Source of the DNA: Berberis thunbergii
Lineage: Eukaryota > Streptophyta > Magnoliopsida > Ranunculales > Berberidaceae
NCBI GenBank assembly: GCA_003290165.1
Contig: QNQO01000223.1
Coordinates: 992,001 to 1,056,000, forward strand
Direction of reading: 5' to 3'
DNA length: 64,000 nucleotides
In this document: piece after piece, positions 23,176 to 34,254 of the stretch
How the letters are laid out: each line of letters begins with the position of its first letter
Position numbering within the stretch: position 1 is the first letter of the stretch
The notes under the pieces: model-generated
Databases searched by the model: none
Told to the model about the DNA's origin: nothing
What the model saw: only the letters and a program-made list of their open reading frames with translations
Position numbers and translations under genes: made by a program

Positions 23176-23990
23176 CAGTGTAGTCAAGGTGACCGCCTAG
23201 GTGTGCCTCAATGCGTTTTTACAGAATTTCGCTTCAAAGTGAGGCAATGTGGTGAAATGAGGCGTCCGCCTCGCCTTGCCTCAGTCGCCTTACTAGCCTC
23301 AGCCAAAAAATGGTTGCAGCCAGCCCATTTATAGCTCATTTGCAACCCAATTGCAGCAAAAGAGGTTGCAACCTACTATATAATATGGTCTTATGTTTCT
23401 TGGTGTAATATTTGGTAAAAATAAGACAAAACGTTTTTAAGTTTTGATAAGTTTGTCTCACTGTTTTTTTATTATGTTTTGGAGAAAACATATCATGTTT
23501 TAATTAGTCTGTGATTAATATCAATCTTGATTTTTCATAGCATAGTTCAATGATTTTATGCTTTTGAAATACCAATAGTGATCATACTTGTGAATTTTTA
23601 CAAACCATTCCAACAATTTCTTCTAACAAATGCTCAATATTCTCAAATTTCTATTCTTTCAAGATTATTAATTTTTAATAATCTAGTGGATGTTTGCAAG
23701 TTACTTGACACTTATGTAGTAAATCTTTTCGTTGTGCTATATAACTTTATTATATTTTCATTTCTATTCTAGGTAGTTGTGTCACTTTTTGTAGATATTT
23801 GCTTATGATACTTATCAAAATGATAATGTATACTATTATGTTAATATGTTTTAATTTATTATAAAAATATTTTTTAAAAATGTTAAGACCGCCTCACTTC
23901 ACTGAGGCGTCCGCCTCGCCTCACGCCTCATGCCTCGTGCGTTTTCAGGTCCGTCCGCCTCGCTTCCGCCTCAACTCCTTAACTACAATG
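23176..23990. mobile_element. Non-autonomous hAT-type element, 815 bp, with GCCTC-rich ends
   Basis: The ends CAGTGTAGTCAAGG and CCTTAACTACAATG are inverted repeats with two mismatches. Subterminal regions of both ends are rich in the short motif GCCTC(G/A) in inverted orientation. Perfect 8-bp target duplications ATCCAAAC lie at 23168-23175 and 23991-23998. The interior is AT-rich and non-coding. Relics with similar ends occur near 1389, 16820 and 24740. Confidence 0.88.
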
Positions 23991-24099
23991 ATCCAAACTA
24001 GCAAGTAGGGAGACATCAGAATAGAAGGATTGGTTGATGGATAGGAGACCTATAGTTTTAATTATTATTAACACTGCGAGTCTAAATGTATTCAAGTTG

Positions 24100-24655
24100 G
24101 TGCAGTTAAAACAACATTATAACGTTGATATAACTCCGATATAACGCTTAACGAGGGTGAGCTGTTACGTTATGACATTATCACGTTATGGTATCACAGC
24201 TCCGATATAACAACGTTATATGGCCGTTATTGAAAGACCATTTATTTTCAATAACTCCGTTTTAACTTTGTTTTAATACATTAAGAAAAAATCACCCATT
24301 TTATTTTCGATCGAACCAAAATCCTAGACTCGTAGAAAAGAAGACCAGAGCACACCATCGCCAATCGCCAGAGAACCAGACCTTGTCGTTTGACAGAGAA
24401 CGAGAAAAGAAGAAAGGAAAAAAATGAAGAGTCGATCGCACTTTCTGTTGCGATCACACTCTCATAAAAGGGAAGATATTTTTTATTAATGTTTTTTTTT
24501 TGAATTTAATGGTATGAACATGATTTACTTTTTGACTCTATAATACAATAAAACTTTGTGGAGGTATTAAAAATATATTTAAAAACAATTATGTTATATA
24601 CCATTATATCCCGATATATTTCGTTATAACCGATAATGCTCTTGAACCATTACGA
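24100..24655. mobile_element. Possible non-autonomous DNA transposon with GTTATAAC-rich ends
   Basis: The left side (about 24108-24160) and right side (about 24595-24650) both carry imperfect inverted blocks based on CATTAT.ACG.TTATAAC and CGATATAA. No target duplication could be fixed. The interior holds no transposase. Confidence 0.35.
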
Positions 24656-24659
24656 GTCC

Positions 24660-25930
24660 TACATAGGGTTCTTGTTAGGGTTAGCTGAATTTCATGTAAG
24701 CACTTATTTTTTTGATATGTGTTTTCTTTGATGCTTTTAACAGTCTAGGATGTAGTTAAAGGTGGCTGCCCGATACACGCCTAGGTGCGACTACCCAAGT
24801 GAACAATAAAAGGCATGTGTTAGGTACGCTACGCTTTGTTCACCTGGCATAAGGGTCAAACCCTTTTGTTTTTCTCGACAACAAACAGGCCGAGGGAACG
24901 ATCTTGAGCATGAGAAAAGGATCTTGTCTATGTATAGTACAACTAGAAGTTGAAACTTCGTCGCAAATAACGCACCTCATTTCCATTACAAAGAACACAC
25001 CTCATTTGAAGGAAAGGAAATTTGATCCAGATGATGCGGATAATGATGTTTTTGGGGACACAGGTCTCTTATAGAGAGCTTAACGGACGAGAGGACGAAT
25101 GCCCTAGCGAACGCACAAGGCAGTATAAGAGCAACAACTATCTACAAGGTGAGGCCAATAGACGAGGCTGAAAGTAGTAATGATGAGGAGGCCTTTGAAG
25201 CTGGGGATGTTGCACATGCACGACACAACGATCATGAATATCATGGGCTAAATTCTGGAGATGATGAGTATCTAGTGAACAATTGAAATTATGTTTTTGG
25301 ACTTTAGTCTCAAAATTTTGAACGGCTAATTCCAAAATAACAAAAAAATGCTCTTTCAGGGTAAGAACTGAAAAATAACATAGAAGCTCAAGCAATTAAA
25401 TAAATGACAGACATCGATCATTATGTTTAAGTAGGCATCACATCTAGCTATCTTGGCCTATACAAATCACTCTTAGATGCATGCATTATTAAAAGAAAAT
25501 TAACAAATGATACTACAAAGAGAGAACTGGACAAGAAACCACAAGTATGACTACCAAGCAAATGCTACTAGAGATTTACATTTCACCATCTACATTCCAT
25601 GTTTTTATTGCTACCCAATCCAATTTCCAAAGCATTCCACTAACTCTTACTGATCATACTCTTGTGTTTACTAAAACAATTTTAGGTAAGTAAGTTGTAC
25701 GAAAAATACTTAGTTCAGCAACATCATAGAAACTGTGCCACAAGAAACTATAAGATATTAAATTTTCACACAAAAGAGAGTAAAGGAAATACCATTTCAT
25801 TTCAAAACTATCAAGTAAGCTAAAGGGGGGGACATTAAAGATCTTAAACCATCTCCAACATGTATACCTACAATTACCATCATCATCAATGGCTCTAATT
25901 CAGCAACTACATTGACCATAACCAAGATAA
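24660..25930. other. Intergenic / 3' flank of the SAM-domain gene
   Basis: No gene is supported. 24745-24850 resembles the end of the GCCTAGGTG hAT-type family. The 3' UTR of the minus-strand SAM gene should lie within the last few hundred bases before 25941. Confidence 0.45.
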
Positions 25931-25940
25931 AGAACTGAAC

Positions 25941-26861
25941 TCACAAAAACCCCTTGGCGATCTTTTGTATCGCAGAGTACAATTTCCGCCTCGAACCAAC
26001 TGCATTTATTCCCATATCCTTAAGATCCTCCAATGTCAATGAAGGCAGTACATCCTCATCTACTTCATGAATCTCAAACACCGGCGCATACCGACCCAAC
26101 CCTAATCCTTCAAGCCACATCCTTATCCCATCTTCAAGCCTCCAAGTTTTCACCTTTTCGACACCATTACTAGTCCCACATTTCCAGTCCCTCCCATCAA
26201 TGTCAGATGGCCCATCCAACTCAATCCCATCATGATCTCTCTCTCTACTTGCAGAAACCCTAGCTCCCATACTCACTGGTCTCCTCTGCCCCAAAATCAA
26301 CCCTTCTTTCTCGCTCCCATGCACATGCCCTAGATTCTCAAGTGAGTGAATTGGGCTTTGCTCCTGTGAATCGTCCTCCGGATCGAAATCCTTAAACCCC
26401 TCTTCTTCCCCTCCACCAAAACTCTCACCGCCTTCACCCACCTTCGATGAAGATCCCCAATTCGATCTAACCCTTTTGCCCCTTTTAGCCCTCCGATTCC
26501 CAATCGCCAACAAATCCAAATTCCCCCCTCCATCCCCATTCTTCTCCTCAATTTCTAGGGTTTCATGACTCTCCCCACCACCCCCATTGCCCAAATTGGT
26601 TAAAGGTCTCGTCTTGGACGATTTTCCACCTGTATTGGACTGTGGGTGTCGATGAAACTTGGACCCCGTATCGTTGTTGTGCCATTGTTTGGTCCGCCGA
26701 GGAAGATAAGAATCTGATTGGTCCCCAATGTCGCCCAAACGAACACTGGGTCTTCGTTGTCGCTTCGAACCCAGACTTGGGTTCTCTGTAAGTGAACCCC
26801 CAACCCCTTCTCCTCCACCTCCACCGTTCACTGGACCTTCTGGTGGTTGAAGCTCGGCCAT
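25941..26861 (-). CDS. SAM (sterile alpha motif) domain protein, single exon, 306 aa
   Basis: One open frame on the - strand. The first ATG is at 26861 (MAELQPPEGP, with G at -3 and +4); the frame extends 7 codons further only from a GTG, so I use the ATG. The C-terminal 65 residues (about 240-304) form a SAM domain, with GIRMWLEGLGLGRYAPVFEI, DVLPSLTLEDLKDMGI and SRRKLYSAIQ. SAM domains mediate protein-protein or occasionally RNA binding. The N-terminal part is low-complexity and charged, with KRQRRPSVRLGDIGDQ at residues 33-48, a motif shared by a plant group of SAM proteins, and a basic RRAKRGKRVR segment near 125 that could be a nuclear localisation signal. There is no signal peptide or membrane segment. 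The specific function is unknown. Its upstream side faces the LTR element at 27539. Confidence 0.88.
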   Translation of the reverse strand: MAELQPPEGPVNGGGGGEGVGGSLTENPSLGSKRQRRPSVRLGDIGDQSDSYLPRRTKQWHNNDTGSKFHRHPQSNTGGKSSKTRPLTNLGNGGGGESHETLEIEEKNGDGGGNLDLLAIGNRRAKRGKRVRSNWGSSSKVGEGGESFGGGEEEGFKDFDPEDDSQEQSPIHSLENLGHVHGSEKEGLILGQRRPVSMGARVSASRERDHDGIELDGPSDIDGRDWKCGTSNGVEKVKTWRLEDGIRMWLEGLGLGRYAPVFEIHEVDEDVLPSLTLEDLKDMGINAVGSRRKLYSAIQKIAKGFL

Positions 26862-27538
26862 TTCAGCTCGAGAGAGGTACACACGACAAGAGGGTGCGCA
26901 GGATTAGGTAGAGTGAATAGATGGAAAAGGAAGTAGAAGAAGAAGAGTGTGTCAGTGGAGAGCTGGAAGTGAAGTGAAGTGAGGTTGCTTTTGTGAGAAC
27001 AGAGAGAGAAATTTGGCTTCAAAGTTTAAAAAACTCGCTCGAAGGGTAGTGGAAGGACACCGAATATTATACAAGGAGTCGAGAGAAGGGTACGTGTATA
27101 CATCAGGGTGCGTTTTTAGTATTCTACTTCAGTTTTTATTGCGAACCATTTGTCATATTCAAAGTGTTTGTCGTTTATTTTTAACAACCTTTGTATTAAT
27201 TAAAATTAAAAAGATGCACATACAACCTCTCTCAAGAGCGAGAAATAAACTCAAACTCAATATCAATCCATTTCAACCACGACTCAATACGCCAATAATT
27301 TTTTGTTTTCTCAAAATTTGCTCATAAGATACTATATTTTCGAATTTAATCTCAAATTGCACCTCAAATATTCTTTCAAACTATTCCCAACTCACATCAA
27401 AATAAACAACTCCCTTTGAACTCCTTTATAAAACACAAGAAATTATTTTATTCATCAATGTAAGTGACGTGCCATATGAGATGAGAAATTGTAAGAAAAA
27501 TCGTAAGTACAACGACGAAGCGCCTTTATGAAGATTAC
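26862..27538 (-). promoter_or_regulatory. Upstream region of the SAM-domain gene
   Basis: The 5' UTR and promoter of the minus-strand gene should lie here. A TATAATAT-like stretch lies on the - strand around 27063-27071, about 200 bp upstream of the ATG; this is a weak candidate only. The Athila-type element inserted at 27539, about 680 bp upstream of the start codon. Confidence 0.35.
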
Positions 27539-29363
27539 TGATATTCACATAATTATTATATAATATATCCCTTAATTTATATATCTTAGTGTTTCGATTA
27601 TTATAATTTATAATAATTATTTTGTTTTCATGTTTTGGCAGGAATTTGAGCGTTAACGATGAAATGATATTAAGGCGACAACTTAAGGACTGACAATTGG
27701 TCGATTCTAGTGGTGGTACAAAGTAAAGAGACACATATCTAAACCTAACCCTAATAAACCTAGGTCTACCTAATTTAACCTAAGCCCAAACCGAAAACAT
27801 TCTAACCTAAAAACCCAAGCCCAATATAATATGAGAATCCTATTTAGCTTCCCCATCTTAGATAAAGGAGCGAATCTCTTATTGTCTCTTCTTCCACGTT
27901 CCTTCTCCATCCCTCTCTTTTTCAGCCACCACACGAATCCACCCTGCCGGCAATCCTCGCTCGATAGGAGAGCTGGCAGTGCGATAATCCCGCCATCACC
28001 CTTCATCTCGTCATATCTCTCTCCTCCTCTCAGCTTCCACATCTTTTCTCCCCTGTCCACACAGCCACTATCTACCTTCCCTCTCCCTGTCCATCATCCA
28101 TCACCTCCGCATTGACCACCGTCACAGACCGAGCACCATCACCCGATAACCACCTCGCTAAACAGAGTTCACTGCGGCTCTGTTCCGCCTTGCGACAGAG
28201 CCACAGGCCGTCCTCCTCTCCTCTCTGTCCTCTCCTCTTCCAGGCCTCCTTACCGTCTCTCCGCCACAGTCCAACCACCACAGAAAGGCCTCACCGCGGC
28301 GCACCACCATCGCTGAAACAGGAAGCGAAAACAGGGAGTGTTCACCGTGCTCGGTTTCTCTGTTTTTGAGTTTCTCACTGTCCCTCTCTCTCTTTTTCAG
28401 GTTTTGGAAGCATTTGGAGGTCGAGGGGACTCGCGACGAGCACGGACGAAGGAGGAGAGCGCCGCTGTCGCGCAGGAGAAGACGGTGGAGTAGCACAGTA
28501 CTGTAGCAGAGGCGGGAATTGGTTTATTTTGTTATTTGGCTATTCACACCCCAGCTATCTGTAAGAGCCACCACAGAGTGCTTTTGGCCAGTTTTCTCGG
28601 GATTTGCATCCATGCAGAGATGATTTCCACCTCCATTGATGTTGTGACCACTGCTACCATGATCAGCTAAACCATTCGCCAAGGCTACGATGAAACCATA
28701 GGGTTTCCTAGAGTTTGTGTATTTAAATTTATTGTTTTCTTTATGCTTGAACGTTAAACACATTTGATTTATGATTTTTAATAAATTGCTTTCACCGATT
28801 ATATCCTGATTAATTATCTAGACTAGTCGGTAGTTAGAAGTACCCTTTGTTGAAATTCAAAAGCCTGATTTAATCAATTAATCTGAATCTGTGATTGTGT
28901 GTGCCGTAAGAAGACACGCAATGCTAAGGGTTTAAGATTAGTTAAAATAAACTTGTGATTGTGTGTGCCGTAAGAAGACACGTAATGCTAGGGGTTTATA
29001 CCTATGCTGAAATCAATTGTGAACTTAGATTAATCTTTAGGTTAGTCATGTTAAATCTTGAAAACAATATTTTTGATTACACAAATATCAAAGAACATGT
29101 GGTGGATTCAATGCATTGGTTTCATTTCTCATATTCTTTAAAACTTTTTATTTTGTTTTTAATTTGATTTTTAGTTTAGATATTTTAATTGTTGTAACCC
29201 CAATTTAAATTGGTTTAAATAAACCCTGAAATTTAATTGCAACCACAGTCCTTGTGGGATCGACCTGTACTTGCCCTTGTCTACCAGTTAGACACTGTGC
29301 ACTTGCAGTTATTAAAATTAGGTTAAATTAACCTATTTATTTAGGTTAGTTAAATTTGCATCA
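27539..29363 (+). repeat. 5' LTR (1825 bp) of the Athila-derived element
   Basis: Starts TGATATTCACATAATTATT and ends TTTGCATCA. It differs from the 3' LTR by scattered substitutions, a 14-bp segment in the CTCTCCTCT run near 28215-28235 that the 3' LTR lacks, and a 12-bp addition in the 3' LTR near 36998-37009. By eye the divergence is low, which means a fairly recent insertion. Open frames of about 70-112 codons inside it are not genes. Confidence 0.93.
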
Positions 29364-29369
29364 AGTTTT

Positions 29370-29387
29370 TGGCGCCGTTGCCGGGGA
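29370..29387 (+). other. Primer binding site, tRNA-Asp type
   Basis: TGGCGCCGTTGCCGGGGA is complementary to the 3' end of plant tRNA-Asp, including the CCA tail. It begins six bases after the 5' LTR. This primer choice is known from Athila-lineage elements. Confidence 0.9.
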
Positions 29388-29799
29388 CTGTAACGGTGTA
29401 ATTGAATTCAAGAGTTTATTTTTACTAATTTGTAGTTTAGGTTAATAAAAAAAAATAAAAATTAGGTCAGATATAAAATTGCTTTTGTTTTTATAATAGG
29501 TTTGATTTTATTTTTTAGTTATTTCTTTTAAGTCTTAGATGTTTTGATACTTGTTTTTGTTTTTATTTTTTATTTTTTTTGCAGGTATTAACAGGTAGGA
29601 AGTATATAAAACAGGTTGCATATAAAAAGAAAAAAAAACAAAAAAAAAACGCACAGGGTTTGAATTGTTTACAGGTTGCTATCGCGTGGACACTCTCAGA
29701 AGTTGGCGAGCCGTCAGGTGGACGGTGCTTCTGATCGACGTCAACTCGACTTCTACCCGGCGTCGCAAGTAACCCAAGAAAGGTTCACGCCGGAGGTAA

Positions 29800-31727
29800 T
29801 GATAGTCACATAATTATTACATAATATACCCCTTAATTTATACATGTTAGTGTTTCGATTATTATATTTATAGTAATTACTTCGTTTTCATATCTTTGTA
29901 GGAATTTGAGCGTAAACGATGAAATTAGATTAAAGCGGCAAATTAAGGAACGACAATTAGTCGATTCCAATGGTGGTATAAAGCAATCACAAAACCTAAA
30001 CCTAAACCTAATTCATACCCTAAACCCGAAACCTAATTCATACCCTAAAACCAATTCATACCATAAAACCAAACCCAAACCTAATCCTTCTCCTACCCTC
30101 ATTGAAGAATCATTCCCTCATTCCATCCCTATTCATCTTGATTATTCTTTATAAATAGAGGAGGATAGGGTAAGAATGGGAGGAGGAGGAAGAGAAGGGA
30201 AAAGAGGAGAATTAGAAATCAAAACCTCTTCCTCAATGGAGATTTCCTCAAAGGAGCTCCTCTCTCAAAGGTGATTCACAATCACCCTCACCACTCATCC
30301 ATCTCTCACTCACTCCACTCACTCAGCACACAGTCACCTCGCCATCGCCACCACCGAGCTCCGCAACCGCCACCGTCACCACGTGAAACAGGGGCGTGAC
30401 AACCCTGTTTCACGTCCAATTTTCACTCCACCACCACTCTATGCTCCTCTCCCCTGTCCACACAACAACCACCACCTCCGCACGAGTCCCATCACCACAA
30501 CAGGCCAAGAAATTCATTGACAGATCCACCAACCTCGCCGCGAAACAGAGCCGCACCGCGACTCTGTTTCGTCTCGCGACAGAGCTTGCTCCTCCCCTCT
30601 CTCGGCCTCTCTTCGTCTCGAGTTCCTCCTCTCACGACCACCGTCACGACCCGACCAAGCACCGCAACCACCACCTCGCGACAGAGCTCGCAACCGACTG
30701 AAACAGGGAGCGAAAACAGGGAATCTCTTCCCGATTTCTCTTCGGTTTTGTTGCTGTTTTCTTGGTTTATTTTCACTGTTTGCTCGTCTTTGCAGGTTCT
30801 AGGATCTATTTGAGGACGAGGGAGCCCGCGAGGAGCGAGAACGAGGTCGCGAGAGCCGCCGTCTCGCTGGAGAAGAAGACCAGACCTCGCTGCTACTGTA
30901 GCATCACTGTAGCGAGGGCGGGATTTAGTTAATTCAGTTTTTGGCTATTCGCACCCCCGGTTTTGCTCTGTACCACCACAGAGCGGTTTTGGACCATTTC
31001 CTAGGGATTCGTGCACAACCACCTACTGATCTGCTGAGTGCCACCACCTCGAGCTTGTGATAAACTAAATGGGTTGTATAAGTTATTTTGATTTATTTTA
31101 CTGAATTGTGTGCTTAATTGTTAATTACAAGTTATTTCTGAATTTTTGATAATTTGCTTTCACCTTGCATGCTCGAGAAATTAAACTTGATATGTTTGGT
31201 AGTTAGAATTACCCTTTATCAATATTTTCAAAGCATGTGCTAAAAATATTAAGCTTAAACTTTGATTAAGTGTGCCCTAAAAAGACATTTAATACTTTGT
31301 AAGAGCGTATTTGCTTGAAATAATTTGTTAATGTTTGATAGAAACATGGTATAAGATTAATTGGATTTTAACGATTACATATTCGGTGTAAGCAAGGGAT
31401 TCTCATCCCTAACGCTTCTCGTTTTAAATTCAGTAATTTAGATTTAAATAATTTTGCTAATTCATTGGTGAGTCCAAGCCCACAAAAATCCATTTCATCT
31501 ATCTTTTATTTTTCTTATTTTAATTTATTTTTAGTTTAGATTTAAAAATGCTGTAACCCCATTTCCTATAAATTAATTTAATTAAATTCTAAAATTCTAT
31601 TGCATCCACCTTCCTCGTGGGATCGACCCGTACTTGCCGTTGTCTACTAGTTAGGCACCGTGCACTTGCGGTTATTACAAGTGAGTTAAATTAACCTATT
31701 AATTTAGGTTAGTTAAAATTTGCATCA
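29800..31727 (+). mobile_element. Solo LTR of a related family nested in the element
   Basis: It starts TGATAGTCACATAATTATT and ends TTTGCATCA, close to the host element's LTR ends, but the middle is clearly diverged. Perfect 5-bp target duplications GGTAA lie at 29795-29799 and 31728-31732, so it inserted after the host element and lost its internal part by LTR-LTR recombination. Its last 340 bp match 1-337 of this window. Confidence 0.92.
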
Positions 31728-32491
31728 GGTAACTTCTTTCCACCGCATCTGCACGCGATTTTTGAGTGGATTACTGTGTGTTTTGCTTGTTTTGTTTTTA
31801 GCTAGAATTGCATGCAAATTTGAATAGATTGAGGATATTTCTGATGCTGTAAAATTTCATGCTCTCTCCCGTGGATAGGTTAACCACCATCTATTTTAGG
31901 GTTAAATACCTAAGCCCTCACTATTAAAATTTGTAACAAGATAAATTAGGACAAAACGCTCATAGGACCCCTCTTTTGAAACTTTAAAGTTTAAAATAGT
32001 CAAGTGAAGGAACATATCCAATTTTGGAATAGTTCTGAAACTGGCATTACACTTTAAGCTGAAGGTAGAAAAGGAGGTAGGAGCAATTAGATTTCAGGAT
32101 ATTTTTTATGCTGGGAAACTCCGTGCTCTCTCGCGCGGATAGGCTAATTAAAATGGATTTCAGCCCTTGATTAGTAACAAACATAGGTAATAAAAAGGAG
32201 TGCTTGTAGGGATTACCAGACGTTACAGCCTCTACCTAGTAAATTAATTTCTCACGAGATTAATTTGCTTCGTAGAAACCTCGACTTTTCGTGGGGCTAT
32301 AACTATCAGCTGTGCAGTACCCGAAGGCAATCTGAATGATTGTATTGCTAGGTACTTATCTAGGGTCGTTTTCCATTCATCTTGCTTGCGCATCATATAG
32401 GTCCTGATTAGGTTTTACCATTTTAATTTTTTTAGAGTTAGGTTATCTTCATATATAGGTTAGGCTTGCATAATTTTAATAAAATAAAAAA

Positions 32492-33700
32492 ATGAACCGC
32501 AATAATTATCCATCTCGCAGGAATGCATTTAATGCCATGCGACAGCCTGATTATGCTCCATATTCAGATTATCACAACTCAGGTTCCGCATATTATCCTG
32601 ACTTCCTCTCCCCTTCTAATGAGGATAAAGACTTTAAGGATTACTTCTCCCCTTCTACCTCGAAGCTTGAAACAACCCTTAGGATGATGACTCAGAAATT
32701 AGATGCACATATGAATTTGACTCAACCCCTACCTCCCAGTAATGTTTCATTTGAGGGTTGTGTTGCATGTTCGAGTCCTAGTCATTCTACAGCTAATTGT
32801 GATTTGCAATATGATTATCCTGAATATTTCGCTGAACAAATCCATTCTTTTAATGCTAATTGGCGACCTGGTTATAATTCAAAGTTCAACTATTACAGCC
32901 CTGATTTCGCCAATAATCAAAATCTCTCTTGGGCTCATCACTCACACCAAGGAGGACATATTTTCTCTCAGGCTCCTCAATACCCTAATCATGTTATGCC
33001 CCACCATAACCAAGTTCCTCCATCCAACACATCAAGTTTAGAGGAAACGATTAATCAGTATTTGCAGCGCTCAGCAAGTATAATTGATCAGAATTCTAAG
33101 GACATATCTGAGTTGATAGCCACGACTCAAAGACTTGAGATAGTTGTGGATCATATTACTGAGGCAGTATCTGAAAGTGAGTTAGGAAGAGTTCCTAGTC
33201 ACTCTGTTCAAAATTCAAAGGGTCAATTCATAACTGGTAACACATTGGAATCCGAGTCAGATGATGTTTTTGTGGATAATGTGATTGAAACTACTTTGCT
33301 TCCTGACCCATTCCCTTCCACACATTTTCATGAAGACCCACTCGACATATGTCTTCCTAGTGACTCATGCATAGAATCAAACTGTGAACAGTCTTTAGAG
33401 TCTCCCCTTGATTGTTTTCATGATACACATGACCATTTAGAGGCGTGTTTGACTCATTCTAGTTTGGACTTTGATGTTGATGATTCCATTAGGAAAGTCA
33501 ATGATTTGTTTGACTCAGTCCCCATTGTGGATCCTAGTTATAAATGGAAGTCTAAAGTGGAGCCTTTTCCACTCAGTGAGTCAAAACTAGTCCCATCAGT
33601 TGAGCCACCTGAGTTTGACCTTAAACAATTACCTGACACCCTCAGGTATGCGTTTTCAGGTACTGATGATACTTTGCCTGTTATATTTCATCTACATTGA
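32492..33700 (+). CDS. Truncated Athila gag fused to a pol linker remnant (402 aa)
   Basis: The open frame starts at the ATG at 32492. A retroviral-type zinc knuckle CVACSSPSHSTANC (C-X2-C-X4-H-X4-C) lies near residues 90-103, followed by YPEYFAEQIHSFNANWRPGY and NLSW. These match the order after the knuckle in Athila gag proteins, which bind the element's RNA. The usual long N-terminal gag part is missing. The C-terminus PPEFDLKQLPDTLRYAFSGT followed by DDTLPVIF matches the linker that normally lies between protease and reverse transcriptase. Protease has therefore been deleted, joining gag to the start of the pol linker. It ends at 33700. It may still make an RNA-binding protein, but there is no enzyme. 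Confidence 0.75.
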   Translation: MNRNNYPSRRNAFNAMRQPDYAPYSDYHNSGSAYYPDFLSPSNEDKDFKDYFSPSTSKLETTLRMMTQKLDAHMNLTQPLPPSNVSFEGCVACSSPSHSTANCDLQYDYPEYFAEQIHSFNANWRPGYNSKFNYYSPDFANNQNLSWAHHSHQGGHIFSQAPQYPNHVMPHHNQVPPSNTSSLEETINQYLQRSASIIDQNSKDISELIATTQRLEIVVDHITEAVSESELGRVPSHSVQNSKGQFITGNTLESESDDVFVDNVIETTLLPDPFPSTHFHEDPLDICLPSDSCIESNCEQSLESPLDCFHDTHDHLEACLTHSSLDFDVDDSIRKVNDLFDSVPIVDPSYKWKSKVEPFPLSESKLVPSVEPPEFDLKQLPDTLRYAFSGTDDTLPVIFHLH

Positions 33701-34254
33701 ATTCAAAACAGGTTGTCCCAAAGAAGTCGGGAGATATATTTAATGAGAGACTACATGCCATAGGTAGTGCTAATTCTAGGTTTGGGGGTGTTGTTGCGTC
33801 GTCTATCTCATCATCTTGGTGTAATCCATTTTGTTACGATGAACCTGTACCACCCGACATATTTATAGGCATACCACTTTCCATCCCTTTCATATTGACT
33901 GATGCTACCTATATGGATCCATTGTTTGTCAGAGATAATTTCAATTTTCACCATCCTGATGTGGAAATTATCCAATCTTCTGATTTGGAACCAGACTTAG
34001 GATGTTCCATTTTAGGAGTAAGGGAGGATCATTTGTTGCGTATCACTACTTGCGACCTATTTATGTTTAAGATCCCTATTAACTTCCAAGGAATGCGAGC
34101 TTCTTTACCATTCCTATATGATTTTAGATGGTGTCCTTGCAACTTTTGGGATGTGCTAGTATATCTTGTGTCGCATGTGGTTGGTATTTTTGAGTGGACT
34201 GATCATCAACTTTTCAGGTTGTTGGTATACGATTCCTTCACCCTTTTGAGGTGA
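33667..34254 (+). pseudogene. Pol remnant (QVVPKKSG) followed by an unrecognised 170-codon frame
   Basis: In the frame one base back from the gag frame, a reading frame opens after a stop at 33664 without an early ATG. It first gives QVVPKKSG, the short motif found in the N-terminal part of Athila/Tat reverse transcriptase, and then runs into about 170 codons I do not recognise (WCNPFCYDEPVPPDIFIGIP, then PFLYDFRWCPCNFWDVLVYL). The later part is hydrophobic and could derive from the extra downstream ORF of Athila elements, but this is a guess. It overlaps the gag stop. Confidence 0.45.

Noticed and set aside
25941..26882. Longer SAM-domain frame starting at 26882
   Set aside because: The extra seven codons begin with GTG, not ATG. 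The ATG at 26861 has a good context and is the likely start.
27831..28496. Overlapping frames of 85-112 codons on both strands in the LTRs (repeated at 36725-37202)
   Set aside because: They lie within the GC-rich part of both LTR copies and are not conserved between frames; LTR sequence, not genes.
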